This document shows positions 52,690-60,955 of a DNA stretch of 64,000 nucleotides, piece by piece (the first letter of the stretch is position 1; each line of letters starts with the position of its first letter). The stretch covers positions 10,623 through 74,622 of the forward strand of contig JAEZLJ010000131.1 of NCBI GenBank assembly GCA_023415275.1, written 5' to 3'. The stretch is from Bacteroidota bacterium (GTDB taxonomy: Bacteria; Bacteroidota; Bacteroidia; Chitinophagales; Chitinophagaceae). A program made the position numbers and the translations under genes. Below the pieces are notes generated by a model. The model was not told the origin of the DNA. It worked only from the letters and a program-made list of their open reading frames with translations, and searched no databases.

Positions 52690-54747
52690 ATGCGCTTTTT
52701 CTTTTTTTGTATTGCCATAGCTTTTGTGGCGGCAGGATGTAATAACAGTACAGTTCATGATGCATCCACTGCTGCAGACTCAATGACTAATAAACCGGAT
52801 GTCTTAGCCGTGAATATGGATACCACTGTGAAGCCTACAGAAGATTTCTTTTTGTATGCCAATGGTGGCTGGATCAAATCGAACCCCATTCCATCCGACC
52901 AGGGAAGCTGGAGCATTGGAAACCTGGTGGTGGAAGAAAATTTAAAGAGACTGCGATCCATTAGCGAAAAAGCAGCTGCTACCAAGGCTGCTCCCGGATC
53001 TACCGAGCAAAAGATCGGCGATTATTGGTCAACGGCCATGGATAGCTCAAAGATTGAACAACAGGGACTTCAACCACTAAAGCCTTACCTGGATAAGATC
53101 AATGCCATCAATGACATTAAAACACTGGTGGCAACCGTTGCTGAACTGAAGAAAATAGGCTCTTCCACCCTTTTCAATGACTATGTGGCGCAGGATGATA
53201 AGAACAGTGATGTCATGAGCTATAAGCTGGTACAAGGAGGTATTGGACTACCGGAAAGAGAGTATTATTTTAAAACGGATTCTGCTACTTCCAATATTCG
53301 CAGGCAATATGTACAGTATATCAGCCGCACACTCACCATGGCTGGGGAGGACAGTGCCAAAGCTGTCAGCGATGCCAATAATATCCTTGCTCTTGAAACC
53401 AAACTGGCCAGGGCATCCAGGAAGATCGAAGACCTTCGCGACCCCTATGCCAATTACAATAAAATGGCCTTGTCCGAGCTTCCTAAAATGTCCCCTGATA
53501 TTGACTGGACCTTATTCTTAAATAACACCGGGGTTAAAAACCTCGACTCAGTCATTGTGGGTCAGCCTGAATTTTTTAAGGCGCTCAACAACATTATAAA
53601 ATCCACACCATTGGACGTATGGAAAAGTGACCTGAAATTCAATTTGATCTCAGACTTTTCTGGTGCACTACCCGACCAATATGGTATAGAAGCCTTCAAC
53701 TTCACCAAACTCTTTACGGGAGCTAAAGAAAGAAGACCCAGGTGGAAAAGAGTGATTCAAAGTGAAGAATCTTCCATGGGTGAAATGCTGGGCCAGCTGT
53801 ATGTAAAAGAATTCTTTAGCGAGACAGCCAAAAAACGCTACTCAGATATGGTAGAAGCTATCCGGGAAGCGCTAAAGCAAAGGATTAGCCAACTCACCTG
53901 GATGACAGACAGCACCAAACAAAAGGCATATGTAAAGCTGGCTGCTATGAAGAAAAAAGTGGGGTACCCTGACAAGTGGAAAGATTTTTCTTCTATGCAA
54001 ATCGGCAAAGAAAGCTTTGTTCAGAACCTGGTGAATGCACATACTTGGTGGCACAATTACAGCATCAATAAACTGGGTAAGCCGGTTGACCGTGATGAAT
54101 GGGATATGACGCCACAAACTTATAATGCTTATTATAATCCTTCCAACAATGAGATCGTGCTACCAGCCGGCATATTCACAGTTCCGGGCTACCGAGATGA
54201 ACAACTGGATGATGCGACTGTTTATGGCTATGCAGGCGCCAGCACGATCGGCCACGAGATCACGCATGGATTTGACGATGAAGGCCGCCAGTTTGATGAA
54301 AAGGGGAATCTTAAAAGCTGGTGGACACAAAAAGATGAGGAAGAATTTAAAAAGCGGGCAAATGTTATGGTCAAACAGTTCAATGAATATGAACCAGTAA
54401 AAGGCTATCACATAAATGGCAAAGCCACACTGGGCGAGAACATCGCGGACCTGGGTGGTATTCTGTTAGGAATTGAAGCATTTAAAAAGACTGACCAATA
54501 TAAGAAAGGAGAAAAGATCAGTGGACTGGCTCCTATGCAGCGTTATTTCCTGGGTTATGCATTGGGATGGCTGGGCCAGATACGTGATGAACAATTGAGA
54601 AACAGGCTTTTGACGGATGTGCACTCCCCTGCTAAATACCGCGTGAATGGTCCTTTTGTGGACGTGGATGAATTTTATAACACTTTTGATATCATGCCCA
54701 ATACACCCATGTACAGGCCAGATAGCTTAAGAGTCAGGATCTGGTAA
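52690..54747 (+). CDS. M13 family zinc metallopeptidase (neprilysin-like), lipoprotein
   Basis: 685 residues. Lipoprotein signal MRFFFFCIAIAFVAAGCNNS (Cys 17). N-terminal M13 domain (about 45-430) and C-terminal catalytic domain with HEITHGFDDEGRQFD (HExxH, about 520-534) and ENIADLGG (third zinc ligand Glu, about 583-590). The terminus SPAKYRVNGPFVDVDEFYNT matches the family. It degrades peptides at the cell surface or in the periplasm. Confidence 0.93.
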   Translation: MRFFFFCIAIAFVAAGCNNSTVHDASTAADSMTNKPDVLAVNMDTTVKPTEDFFLYANGGWIKSNPIPSDQGSWSIGNLVVEENLKRLRSISEKAAATKAAPGSTEQKIGDYWSTAMDSSKIEQQGLQPLKPYLDKINAINDIKTLVATVAELKKIGSSTLFNDYVAQDDKNSDVMSYKLVQGGIGLPEREYYFKTDSATSNIRRQYVQYISRTLTMAGEDSAKAVSDANNILALETKLARASRKIEDLRDPYANYNKMALSELPKMSPDIDWTLFLNNTGVKNLDSVIVGQPEFFKALNNIIKSTPLDVWKSDLKFNLISDFSGALPDQYGIEAFNFTKLFTGAKERRPRWKRVIQSEESSMGEMLGQLYVKEFFSETAKKRYSDMVEAIREALKQRISQLTWMTDSTKQKAYVKLAAMKKKVGYPDKWKDFSSMQIGKESFVQNLVNAHTWWHNYSINKLGKPVDRDEWDMTPQTYNAYYNPSNNEIVLPAGIFTVPGYRDEQLDDATVYGYAGASTIGHEITHGFDDEGRQFDEKGNLKSWWTQKDEEEFKKRANVMVKQFNEYEPVKGYHINGKATLGENIADLGGILLGIEAFKKTDQYKKGEKISGLAPMQRYFLGYALGWLGQIRDEQLRNRLLTDVHSPAKYRVNGPFVDVDEFYNTFDIMPNTPMYRPDSLRVRIW

Positions 54748-54760
54748 TTTCAAACCGCAA

Positions 54761-54801
54761 AAAAAGAAAGCTCCCTTACAAAATAAGGGAGCTTTCTTTT
54801 T
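54761..54801. terminator. Bidirectional terminator
   Basis: Perfect 18-base stem (54761-54778 with 54784-54801); core GAAAGCTCCCTTA / TAAGGGAGCTTTC, 5-base loop. It lies between the M13 and epimerase genes. Confidence 0.92.
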
Positions 54802-54812
54802 CTATTACTTTA

Positions 54813-55865
54813 TCAAGCCAACATTTTTGTTTTGTCAGAATGAAAAACTTCACCCTGGTAACTGATTCCAAGTCCAGGTGCACCGGAAGTTTGTATGTAA
54901 CCGTTAGCATCATATTCAAGCCCCGTGGCCAGGTCTTCTTCCAATAATAATGGGCCGTCAGCATCAATAAAATCTGCCTGTGGCATCAGGTGGGCAATAG
55001 CGGCAGAGCCAATGGTAGATTCATTCATACTGCCGATCATTACCTTCATATCCAGCTCCCTGGCCCTTTTGATCATGCGCAAGGCAGGCGTTAATCCGCT
55101 GCATTTTGTCAGCTTGATATTAATACCATGAAAATGTCCATGGCATCTTTCAACATCTTCTTCTGCCACACAGCTTTCATCGGCTATCAGTGGTAATGGA
55201 GATTTGTCAAAAAGGTATTTCATTCCTTCCCAATCGTCCTTTGCCAGGGGCTGCTCAATGAACTCAACTCCCAGGTCTTTGAAAGCCTTAATTTTTTCAA
55301 GAGCTTCCTCAGCTTTCCAGGCAGCGTTGGCATCAATCCGGAACACAGCATCGGTATGTTTTCGTAATTGCTCGAGTATTTCAATATCCTTGTCCGTACC
55401 TAATTTTATCTTATATATTGGCCAGGGAGTTTCCTTTAGCTTCTCCACCATCTTTTCAATGGAATCGATCCCTATTGTGTAATCGGTCTTAGGTGTCAAA
55501 GGAATATCTACCTGCCACAGTTCTTTGAGCGGTTTGCCCTTGATCTTACCATACAGGTCCCAGCCCGCAATATCCAGTGCACATACCAAAAAAGAATTGT
55601 TGGGAAATAAATGATGCAGGTAATGCCAGTACCGCTCCGGTTCTGTAAAAGCAAATTTTTCAGTAAACAGTTTCTTACGCTCCAGGTCTTCGATCATCTT
55701 TTCTACGGGAATGTGATAATAGCTGATAGCAGGGGCTTCCCCATAACCAATATGTCCCAGATGCTGCAGTTCCACCACCAGGGTTGGCTGATGTGTTTTG
55801 GTCCCCCTGGAAATTCCAAATGGATATTTGAACTTAAGATTATACGATTGGTAAGAAACTTTCAT
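54813..55865 (-). CDS. Dipeptide epimerase (L-Ala-D/L-Glu epimerase type), enolase superfamily
   Basis: 350 residues. Enolase-superfamily (muconate lactonising subgroup). Catalytic lysines appear in YKIKLGT (about 158) and INIKLTKC (about 258); metal ligands are in RIDANAAW, EFIEQPL and IADESC. The pattern matches L-Ala-D/L-Glu epimerases, which recycle murein tripeptide pieces. Other dipeptide specificity is possible. No partner murein peptide genes lie alongside. Confidence 0.88.
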   Translation of the reverse strand: MKVSYQSYNLKFKYPFGISRGTKTHQPTLVVELQHLGHIGYGEAPAISYYHIPVEKMIEDLERKKLFTEKFAFTEPERYWHYLHHLFPNNSFLVCALDIAGWDLYGKIKGKPLKELWQVDIPLTPKTDYTIGIDSIEKMVEKLKETPWPIYKIKLGTDKDIEILEQLRKHTDAVFRIDANAAWKAEEALEKIKAFKDLGVEFIEQPLAKDDWEGMKYLFDKSPLPLIADESCVAEEDVERCHGHFHGINIKLTKCSGLTPALRMIKRARELDMKVMIGSMNESTIGSAAIAHLMPQADFIDADGPLLLEEDLATGLEYDANGYIQTSGAPGLGISYQGEVFHSDKTKMLA

Positions 55866-55926
55866 AGTATTAGATCCATTGATAAACTAAAAGCAAAGAT
55901 TTAGGGTTCAGGACTTTTTGTTTGCC

Positions 55927-58617
55927 CTATCGACCACTATTGCCGATGTAATCTTTCAGCTCTTTATTGAATTCCTTTTCCTTAATTAATTGTTCCAGTG
56001 GAATATGGATGCGGTAATTCCAGTAATGATTGGGATTAGCCGGGTTGTTGATCCTTTCTTCCTTGGGATCTTCCCTGCGTAATCTTTCATTCATACCCAG
56101 GATATCCTGCAGCTGGAATATGGCCCACATGGCTGGTGAATATAAATGTTGTAAAATAATAGCCCTGTTCACCCATGGCTCGCAGAAATAAGGTGCAGTT
56201 CCCTGCTCTCCCAGCACCTGGTTGTAAAACCGCTGGGTCTTTTCCCTGCTTTCTTCCCACCAGCCCCTAATGGTGCTCATATCGTGCGAAGATGGTGTGA
56301 TCACTGAAAGATAAGGCGCGTCTTTTGGATGGAAGAATTCTGTTTGTGGATTCTTCGGCATTCTCTGGATCTCAAGACTCAGTATGCCCAACTGCTGCAT
56401 CACCTCAGGCACCGAATGGGGCACCATGCCAAGGTCCTCCCCACAAATAAGCATATCAGTGGCATCCTTTAATGCCGGGAGTTTCTTCAGTGCTTCTTTT
56501 TTCCAAAACTCATCCTGCCGGCGGTAAAAATAATCAATATACAATTCCTTAAGCTTATGGCGGTCGTTGTCATTCAAATGCTGAAAAGAATAAGTAGAAT
56601 CAACCAGGATGCGAAAATGGAATTGCTGCTGGTGGCTGCCGGGTTCCTCAAACAGGATCACATTGGTAACCAGGTCAAATAATCCCTGTTTGATAAAGGC
56701 ATTATGATCGGAGATATCTTGCAGTGCAAAATATTCTTCTATCTTTTGCTGGGTGGCAAACTCATCTTTCAGATCATAGCCCTGCTTGTCATTAGCCTTT
56801 ACAAATTGATCTTTCACCATTCCTGCATGCTCATGAAAAATGGATTGCAGTATAGCATCTGTGATATAAGGCTTACACAAGCGGTCATAATCGAACCATA
56901 TTCCTCTTTCACCAAATTCATTTACATGCACAGGCAAGGCTGGAATAAACTTTCCCAGGATGCCTTCTACAGCATGTATCGGTATGCTCCAGATCCTGAA
57001 AAACCCAAGTATATGATCAATCCGGAAGGCATCAAAATAGTTGCTCATCTGGTGAAAACGCAGGCGCCACCATTCGAAATGGTCTTCCTCCATTTTCTTC
57101 CAGTTGTAAGTAGGAAAACCCCAATTCTGGCCCTTTATGGTAAAATCATCTGGTGGGGCGCCTGCCTGCATGTCCATATTATAAAGTTCAGGGGCTGTCC
57201 AGGCATCACACCCATACCGGTATATGCCAATAGGTATATCACCTTTTACAGCTACCCCTTTTTTATGCGCATAATCTGTAGCTTCTTTTAATTGCAGGTG
57301 CAGCTGGTATTGAACAAAATAATAAAATGCAATCGAGCGGAATAGCTTTGACTTATTTGAAGTCAGCTTTTCAATCTCCTCTTTATTATATACCGAATAG
57401 GATTTCCATTTGGAAAAATCGGAAGTGCTGTATTTGTCACGCAGAAAACAAAAGGCCGCATAGGATACCAGCCATGACTTGTTATCTTCAAAGAATGACT
57501 CGTATTCCTTTTCTTTTACAAAGGCCATGTCATCCATTTCGTAAAGTTCACGTAGCACATTGATCTTGAAATGGATCACCTGTTCGTAATCAATTTCCGC
57601 CAGGCTGTTTAATTGTTTTTGTTTTTTAGCCAGCGCCTTAATGATCTGGCTGTGCTTTTTGCCTGCTACCTTCTGCAGGTTGATGTAAATGGGGTGCAAT
57701 GCAAAAGCTGAAATGGCAGCATAGGGATATGAATCTTTCCAGCTGTAAGTAGCAGAAGTATCATTTACCGGTAATAGCTGTACCATTTTCAAACCGGTTT
57801 CCTTTGCCCAGTCCACCAACAGTTTAATATCGGCAAACTCTCCCACTCCAAAGCTATTGTTACTACGCAAACTAAAAACCGGGATGGCTATACCCCCACC
57901 TTTCCAGGTGGTATTCGAAACTCTTAAAAATCCATCATGTACCAGTATCTTTTTATCGGCTGGTATTTCATAATGTAATACGCGGTTATCCCCTTCTTCA
58001 AACCGCACAAATGCTTCCTTTTTTACATCATAAATACCATACTTATAGGCTACAGGGAAAATGGTATCCGAAAGATCTGTCTCCAGCACCCACCAGTTTC
58101 CTTTCTTTTGCAATAACAAAGGTTTGTCAATATCCCAGTTATTAAACGCAGATGAATTACCGGCTATGCAAACTGCTTCATGCGATCCCAATAACGGAGC
58201 CTTTATTTTAATAGTATGTGTAACCCTGTCAGGCTTTTTCTGCCTGTTTTTAGCACCGGATCCCACCAGGAAAACATCAGTAAATGGAGCCGTAAAGAAT
58301 GCATTCTCATACAGGCTGCCGTCATTCCAGGTATCAAATGTTACCACATCCTTTGGGTTCTTCTTCAACTCTATGACCCTTTCTTTCTCAGCCTCTTTTT
58401 TACGCTCCCCGTGTTCGTTGGTAAATACGTACCTGTAATGCACTGAATGATACTCCGCAGGATCTATTTCTATGGAACCATGCCAGAATTCTTCATTAAA
58501 GAAAGTAAGTGGCAAAGCTTTATTTGCATCATTAAGGCCCAGGGAGGGAATATTTCCAACAAGCGAGATCGTTTGACCGAATTGCGTATGAAAACGCAAA
58601 TAAAAATCTATTCTCAT
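55927..58617 (-). CDS. 4-alpha-glucanotransferase (GH77) with two N-terminal CBM20 domains
   Basis: 896 residues from ATG at 58617. Two starch-binding CBM20 domains (about 1-115 and 125-235, each with a FNxW or ENAF-like turn and aromatic residues), then a GH77 amylomaltase domain (about 260-880). Catalytic residues: Asp in DAFRIDH (about 533), Glu in CGEDLGMVP (about 725), Asp in SSHDMSTIRG (about 779). The layout resembles plant DPE2 disproportionating enzymes, larger than simple MalQ. It moves glucan segments in maltose or glycogen breakdown. Confidence 0.92.
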   Translation of the reverse strand: MRIDFYLRFHTQFGQTISLVGNIPSLGLNDANKALPLTFFNEEFWHGSIEIDPAEYHSVHYRYVFTNEHGERKKEAEKERVIELKKNPKDVVTFDTWNDGSLYENAFFTAPFTDVFLVGSGAKNRQKKPDRVTHTIKIKAPLLGSHEAVCIAGNSSAFNNWDIDKPLLLQKKGNWWVLETDLSDTIFPVAYKYGIYDVKKEAFVRFEEGDNRVLHYEIPADKKILVHDGFLRVSNTTWKGGGIAIPVFSLRSNNSFGVGEFADIKLLVDWAKETGLKMVQLLPVNDTSATYSWKDSYPYAAISAFALHPIYINLQKVAGKKHSQIIKALAKKQKQLNSLAEIDYEQVIHFKINVLRELYEMDDMAFVKEKEYESFFEDNKSWLVSYAAFCFLRDKYSTSDFSKWKSYSVYNKEEIEKLTSNKSKLFRSIAFYYFVQYQLHLQLKEATDYAHKKGVAVKGDIPIGIYRYGCDAWTAPELYNMDMQAGAPPDDFTIKGQNWGFPTYNWKKMEEDHFEWWRLRFHQMSNYFDAFRIDHILGFFRIWSIPIHAVEGILGKFIPALPVHVNEFGERGIWFDYDRLCKPYITDAILQSIFHEHAGMVKDQFVKANDKQGYDLKDEFATQQKIEEYFALQDISDHNAFIKQGLFDLVTNVILFEEPGSHQQQFHFRILVDSTYSFQHLNDNDRHKLKELYIDYFYRRQDEFWKKEALKKLPALKDATDMLICGEDLGMVPHSVPEVMQQLGILSLEIQRMPKNPQTEFFHPKDAPYLSVITPSSHDMSTIRGWWEESREKTQRFYNQVLGEQGTAPYFCEPWVNRAIILQHLYSPAMWAIFQLQDILGMNERLRREDPKEERINNPANPNHYWNYRIHIPLEQLIKEKEFNKELKDYIGNSGR

Positions 58618-58738
58618 CAATGTTATTTAGACAATGTTAACGGTCGTGTGCAAAATACACATTACGGCGAAAATAATAAACCTTTACAAGATTACTAAAC
58701 CAACCGGGAATTATATGCGATTATTAAATTCTGTGCCC

Positions 58739-58746
58739 TATTTTTG
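58739..58746 (+). promoter_or_regulatory. Candidate -7 element for the small membrane protein gene
   Basis: TATTTTTG (TAnnTTTG), 15 bases before the ATG at 58762. No clear -33 box. Confidence 0.5.
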
Positions 58747-58761
58747 CGCAAAATTTTTATC

Positions 58762-58917
58762 ATGGAAGTGAAAAGAAGCTCAAAAGGATTATACTGGATC
58801 TTATTCTTTATTTCTGTAATTGCGCTTGTGGTTGCCATTGCCACCCATTGGCCCTGGTTAACGCTGATCCTTCCTTTTGTGACTACCTTCTTTGTCCTGG
58901 CTATGGATATTATTTAA
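58762..58917 (+). CDS. 51-residue membrane protein
   Basis: 51 residues, ATG at 58762 to TAA at 58915-58917. Two hydrophobic segments, about 10-26 (LYWILFFISVIALVVAI) and about 32-48 (WLTLILPFVTTFFVLAM), after a basic start MEVKRSSKG. So two transmembrane helices with the N-terminus probably inside. Family not recognised. A -7 box lies upstream and a hairpin downstream. Small, but the gap has no other gene and the hydrophobic pattern argues for a real product. Confidence 0.65.
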   Translation: MEVKRSSKGLYWILFFISVIALVVAIATHWPWLTLILPFVTTFFVLAMDII

Positions 58918-58940
58918 GAGCTATCAACCTCTGTTCATAA

Positions 58941-58964
58941 TGCCGGCTACATGCCGGCAATTTT
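58941..58964. terminator. Bidirectional terminator-like hairpin
   Basis: TGCCGGC (58941-58947) / GCCGGCA (58953-58959), TACAT loop, followed by ATTTT. Lies between the small membrane protein gene and the convergent VWA gene. Confidence 0.65.
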
Positions 58965-58966
58965 AT

Positions 58967-60406
58967 TTAATAACCTATCGTGGCTTCATACAAGGCAGAA
59001 CGTTGAGTTTTCTGTATCGATCTAATGGAATCACGGCTCATGGACCTCATCCTAAGCATGTCTGTTTTATACTGATCAGCAATTGCTTCCATTTGTTGAA
59101 GGCTCCCGGATTGATTAATATAGGACCGGTGATGATTCAACAGGTGTTTATTTTGTGTCATTATATTAGCGGCCATCTCAAAATTGTTTTTATCTACCTC
59201 GCTCATCGCTGCTTCCATGTTATCACCTGCTGCATACAGAAGTACTTTATTGATAACTTCCCTGTTATATAATCCAAAGTACTCTTTGGCCCCTGCTGGC
59301 TTCAGCAGGTGGCGGTTCACCAATTTCTTTGCCTGGCCTGAAACAGCATCATTATAGCTTAGCTGCACTCTGAATGGCAATGGATGCCGGACCGTATCCG
59401 CAATTTTCAAGTCCAGCAATACCTGCTTGCGCTCTCCTTCATGCATATCACGTAACCTGATCGTCACCACCTGCCCGTTTACAGTATAGAGAAAGGAGGT
59501 CATTTTATCTGGTTTTACACCCAAAGGGAGATCCAGGGTCAGCATCACATCGCGCGCTGCCACAGGTAGCAGGCTTTTGAGTTCCACTTCCATCATACCC
59601 GTTATATTCACAGGATCTTCAATAAAATAATAGTGTCCTGATCCTATTTCGGCCATTTCGCTCAATAACACCTCGTTGAAGTCAAGCCCTACACCAAAAC
59701 AGGATAGCGTGATCCCTTCATCATCTTTATACCGCTGAACATTTCCCTTAATGTTTTTGGAACTGGTAATGCCCACATTGGCCAATCCATCACTGACCAG
59801 GAAAACGTGGTTGATATAGCCTGGTTTTGCATGGTTCATTACCTGGTAATAACCGGTTTCACATCCACCCCACAAATTGGTGCCTCCCCGCGGCCTGATC
59901 TGTTTGATCTTTTCCTTGATCATGTTTTTATTACTGGCATAAATGGAAGGCTGTATCACTTCCACATCGTCTCCATAGATCACAATACTCACCATATCGT
60001 TGCTGCTAACCTGGTCCACCATATGACAGGCTGCTTCAATCGCATGATCCATCTTTTCTCCTTTCATAGATCCACTTGCATCAATGACAATGGAGATATT
60101 CAATGGGAACTTTTTCACAGGTATGGATGAAGCACGTTTTATTTCGGCCTGCAGGTATAGATAGCAGTGCCTGCCTATAGTGTCTTCTTGATAACTGACA
60201 TTATCAAATCCCGATGAAAACCGGGTAAGATCATTAGAATCAACCACATTGGTTGCGTGGTAACCTAGTGCCTTCACAAAAGAAGGATAACTGGTATCAG
60301 GTGAGAAGAATAGCTGCTGACAAAATGGGTTATGGGCATACTCAAACGGAACCAGCAATAGCACCACCAGGGGTATCAGGATCATAACTGGCAATCGATG
60401 GCACAT
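58967..60406 (-). CDS. VWA-domain protein, predicted secreted or membrane-anchored
   Basis: 479 residues. An N-terminal hydrophobic segment (MILIPLVVLLLVPF; alternative start ATG at 60385) acts as a signal or anchor. A von Willebrand factor A domain at about 100-290 carries a complete metal-ion-dependent adhesion site: DASGSMKGE, GGTNL and LVSDG. The remaining 190 residues are partly beta-rich, then helical. Known of the family: metal-dependent protein binding. Partner unknown; no aerotolerance-operon genes are present. Confidence 0.85.
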   Translation of the reverse strand: MCHRLPVMILIPLVVLLLVPFEYAHNPFCQQLFFSPDTSYPSFVKALGYHATNVVDSNDLTRFSSGFDNVSYQEDTIGRHCYLYLQAEIKRASSIPVKKFPLNISIVIDASGSMKGEKMDHAIEAACHMVDQVSSNDMVSIVIYGDDVEVIQPSIYASNKNMIKEKIKQIRPRGGTNLWGGCETGYYQVMNHAKPGYINHVFLVSDGLANVGITSSKNIKGNVQRYKDDEGITLSCFGVGLDFNEVLLSEMAEIGSGHYYFIEDPVNITGMMEVELKSLLPVAARDVMLTLDLPLGVKPDKMTSFLYTVNGQVVTIRLRDMHEGERKQVLLDLKIADTVRHPLPFRVQLSYNDAVSGQAKKLVNRHLLKPAGAKEYFGLYNREVINKVLLYAAGDNMEAAMSEVDKNNFEMAANIMTQNKHLLNHHRSYINQSGSLQQMEAIADQYKTDMLRMRSMSRDSIRSIQKTQRSALYEATIGY

Positions 60407-60575
60407 TATTACATGCAGTTAGTAAAGCTGGAAGTGAATAAAAAAAGGTAAGATAATAAATCGTGTGAAAGAAATGTAGCGATAGCAAAATATACTGCAT
60501 TTCCTTCAATATTCCTCTGTTCTTTCCATGCCTTTTTTCTGGAATTAATAGGTAACTTAGGGAAAGCCTATTTTT

Positions 60576-60812
60576 ATGAATCCAGAATTAAAACAGAAAT
60601 TACACCTTTTGGTGGACAACTGTTCCGATGAATTTTTGTTGGAAGAAGCTAAGGCCGTTTTGGAATCAGATCAATCAGGGAAAGAGTTTTGGGATGAACT
60701 AGACGAAGAGGACAAGGAATCCTTTTTAGGTAGTGAAGAAGAGCATGAGCAGGGGCATTCCATTACACACAACAGGTTGATGCACCAATTTGGTGAGTGG
60801 AAAAAGAAATAA
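60576..60812 (+). CDS. Small acidic protein resembling type II antitoxins, no toxin partner seen
   Basis: 78 residues. Sequence pattern EFWDELDEEDKESFL with a preceding helical start LVDNCSDEFLLEEAKAVL, and a C-terminal ITHNRLMHQFGEWKKK, resembles the small RelB/ParD-like addiction-module antitoxins of Bacteroidota (typically WWDELxEE and HEEVMxxxxxW). No RelE/ParE-type gene follows: the next 140 bases hold only a hairpin. Similarity is by pattern alone. Confidence 0.65.
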   Translation: MNPELKQKLHLLVDNCSDEFLLEEAKAVLESDQSGKEFWDELDEEDKESFLGSEEEHEQGHSITHNRLMHQFGEWKKK

Positions 60813-60895
60813 GATCATCTAATCGAGAGATGTTTGCCCCCGGTTGATAACCGGCAGTACGCCTTATTTTGCCAGCATTATAATGTACAAAAATG

Positions 60896-60927
60896 AAAGA
60901 TCCCACAGTCACCTGCGGGATCTTTTT
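60896..60927. terminator. Bidirectional terminator (end of dnaK)
   Basis: AAAGATCCC (60896-60904) / GGGATCTTT (60917-60925) with an inner CAG / CTG, T-rich in both directions. It ends dnaK leftward and the small acidic gene rightward. Confidence 0.85.
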
Positions 60928-60955
60928 ACTTTATGATCAGCCTGAAAGGCCGTGG

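Noticed and set aside
52554..52742. 62-codon frame before the M13 peptidase gene
   Set aside because: It begins inside the HtrA terminator and overlaps the M13 signal peptide in another frame; no supporting motif.
56704..57291. Rightward frame of 195 codons within the glucanotransferase gene
   Set aside because: Antisense to the GH77 catalytic domain; no start signal or recognisable motif.
60840..60855. Small palindrome CCGGTT / AACCGG after the antitoxin-like gene
   Set aside because: No T tract and only six pairs; it may be a protein site but nothing supports a call.
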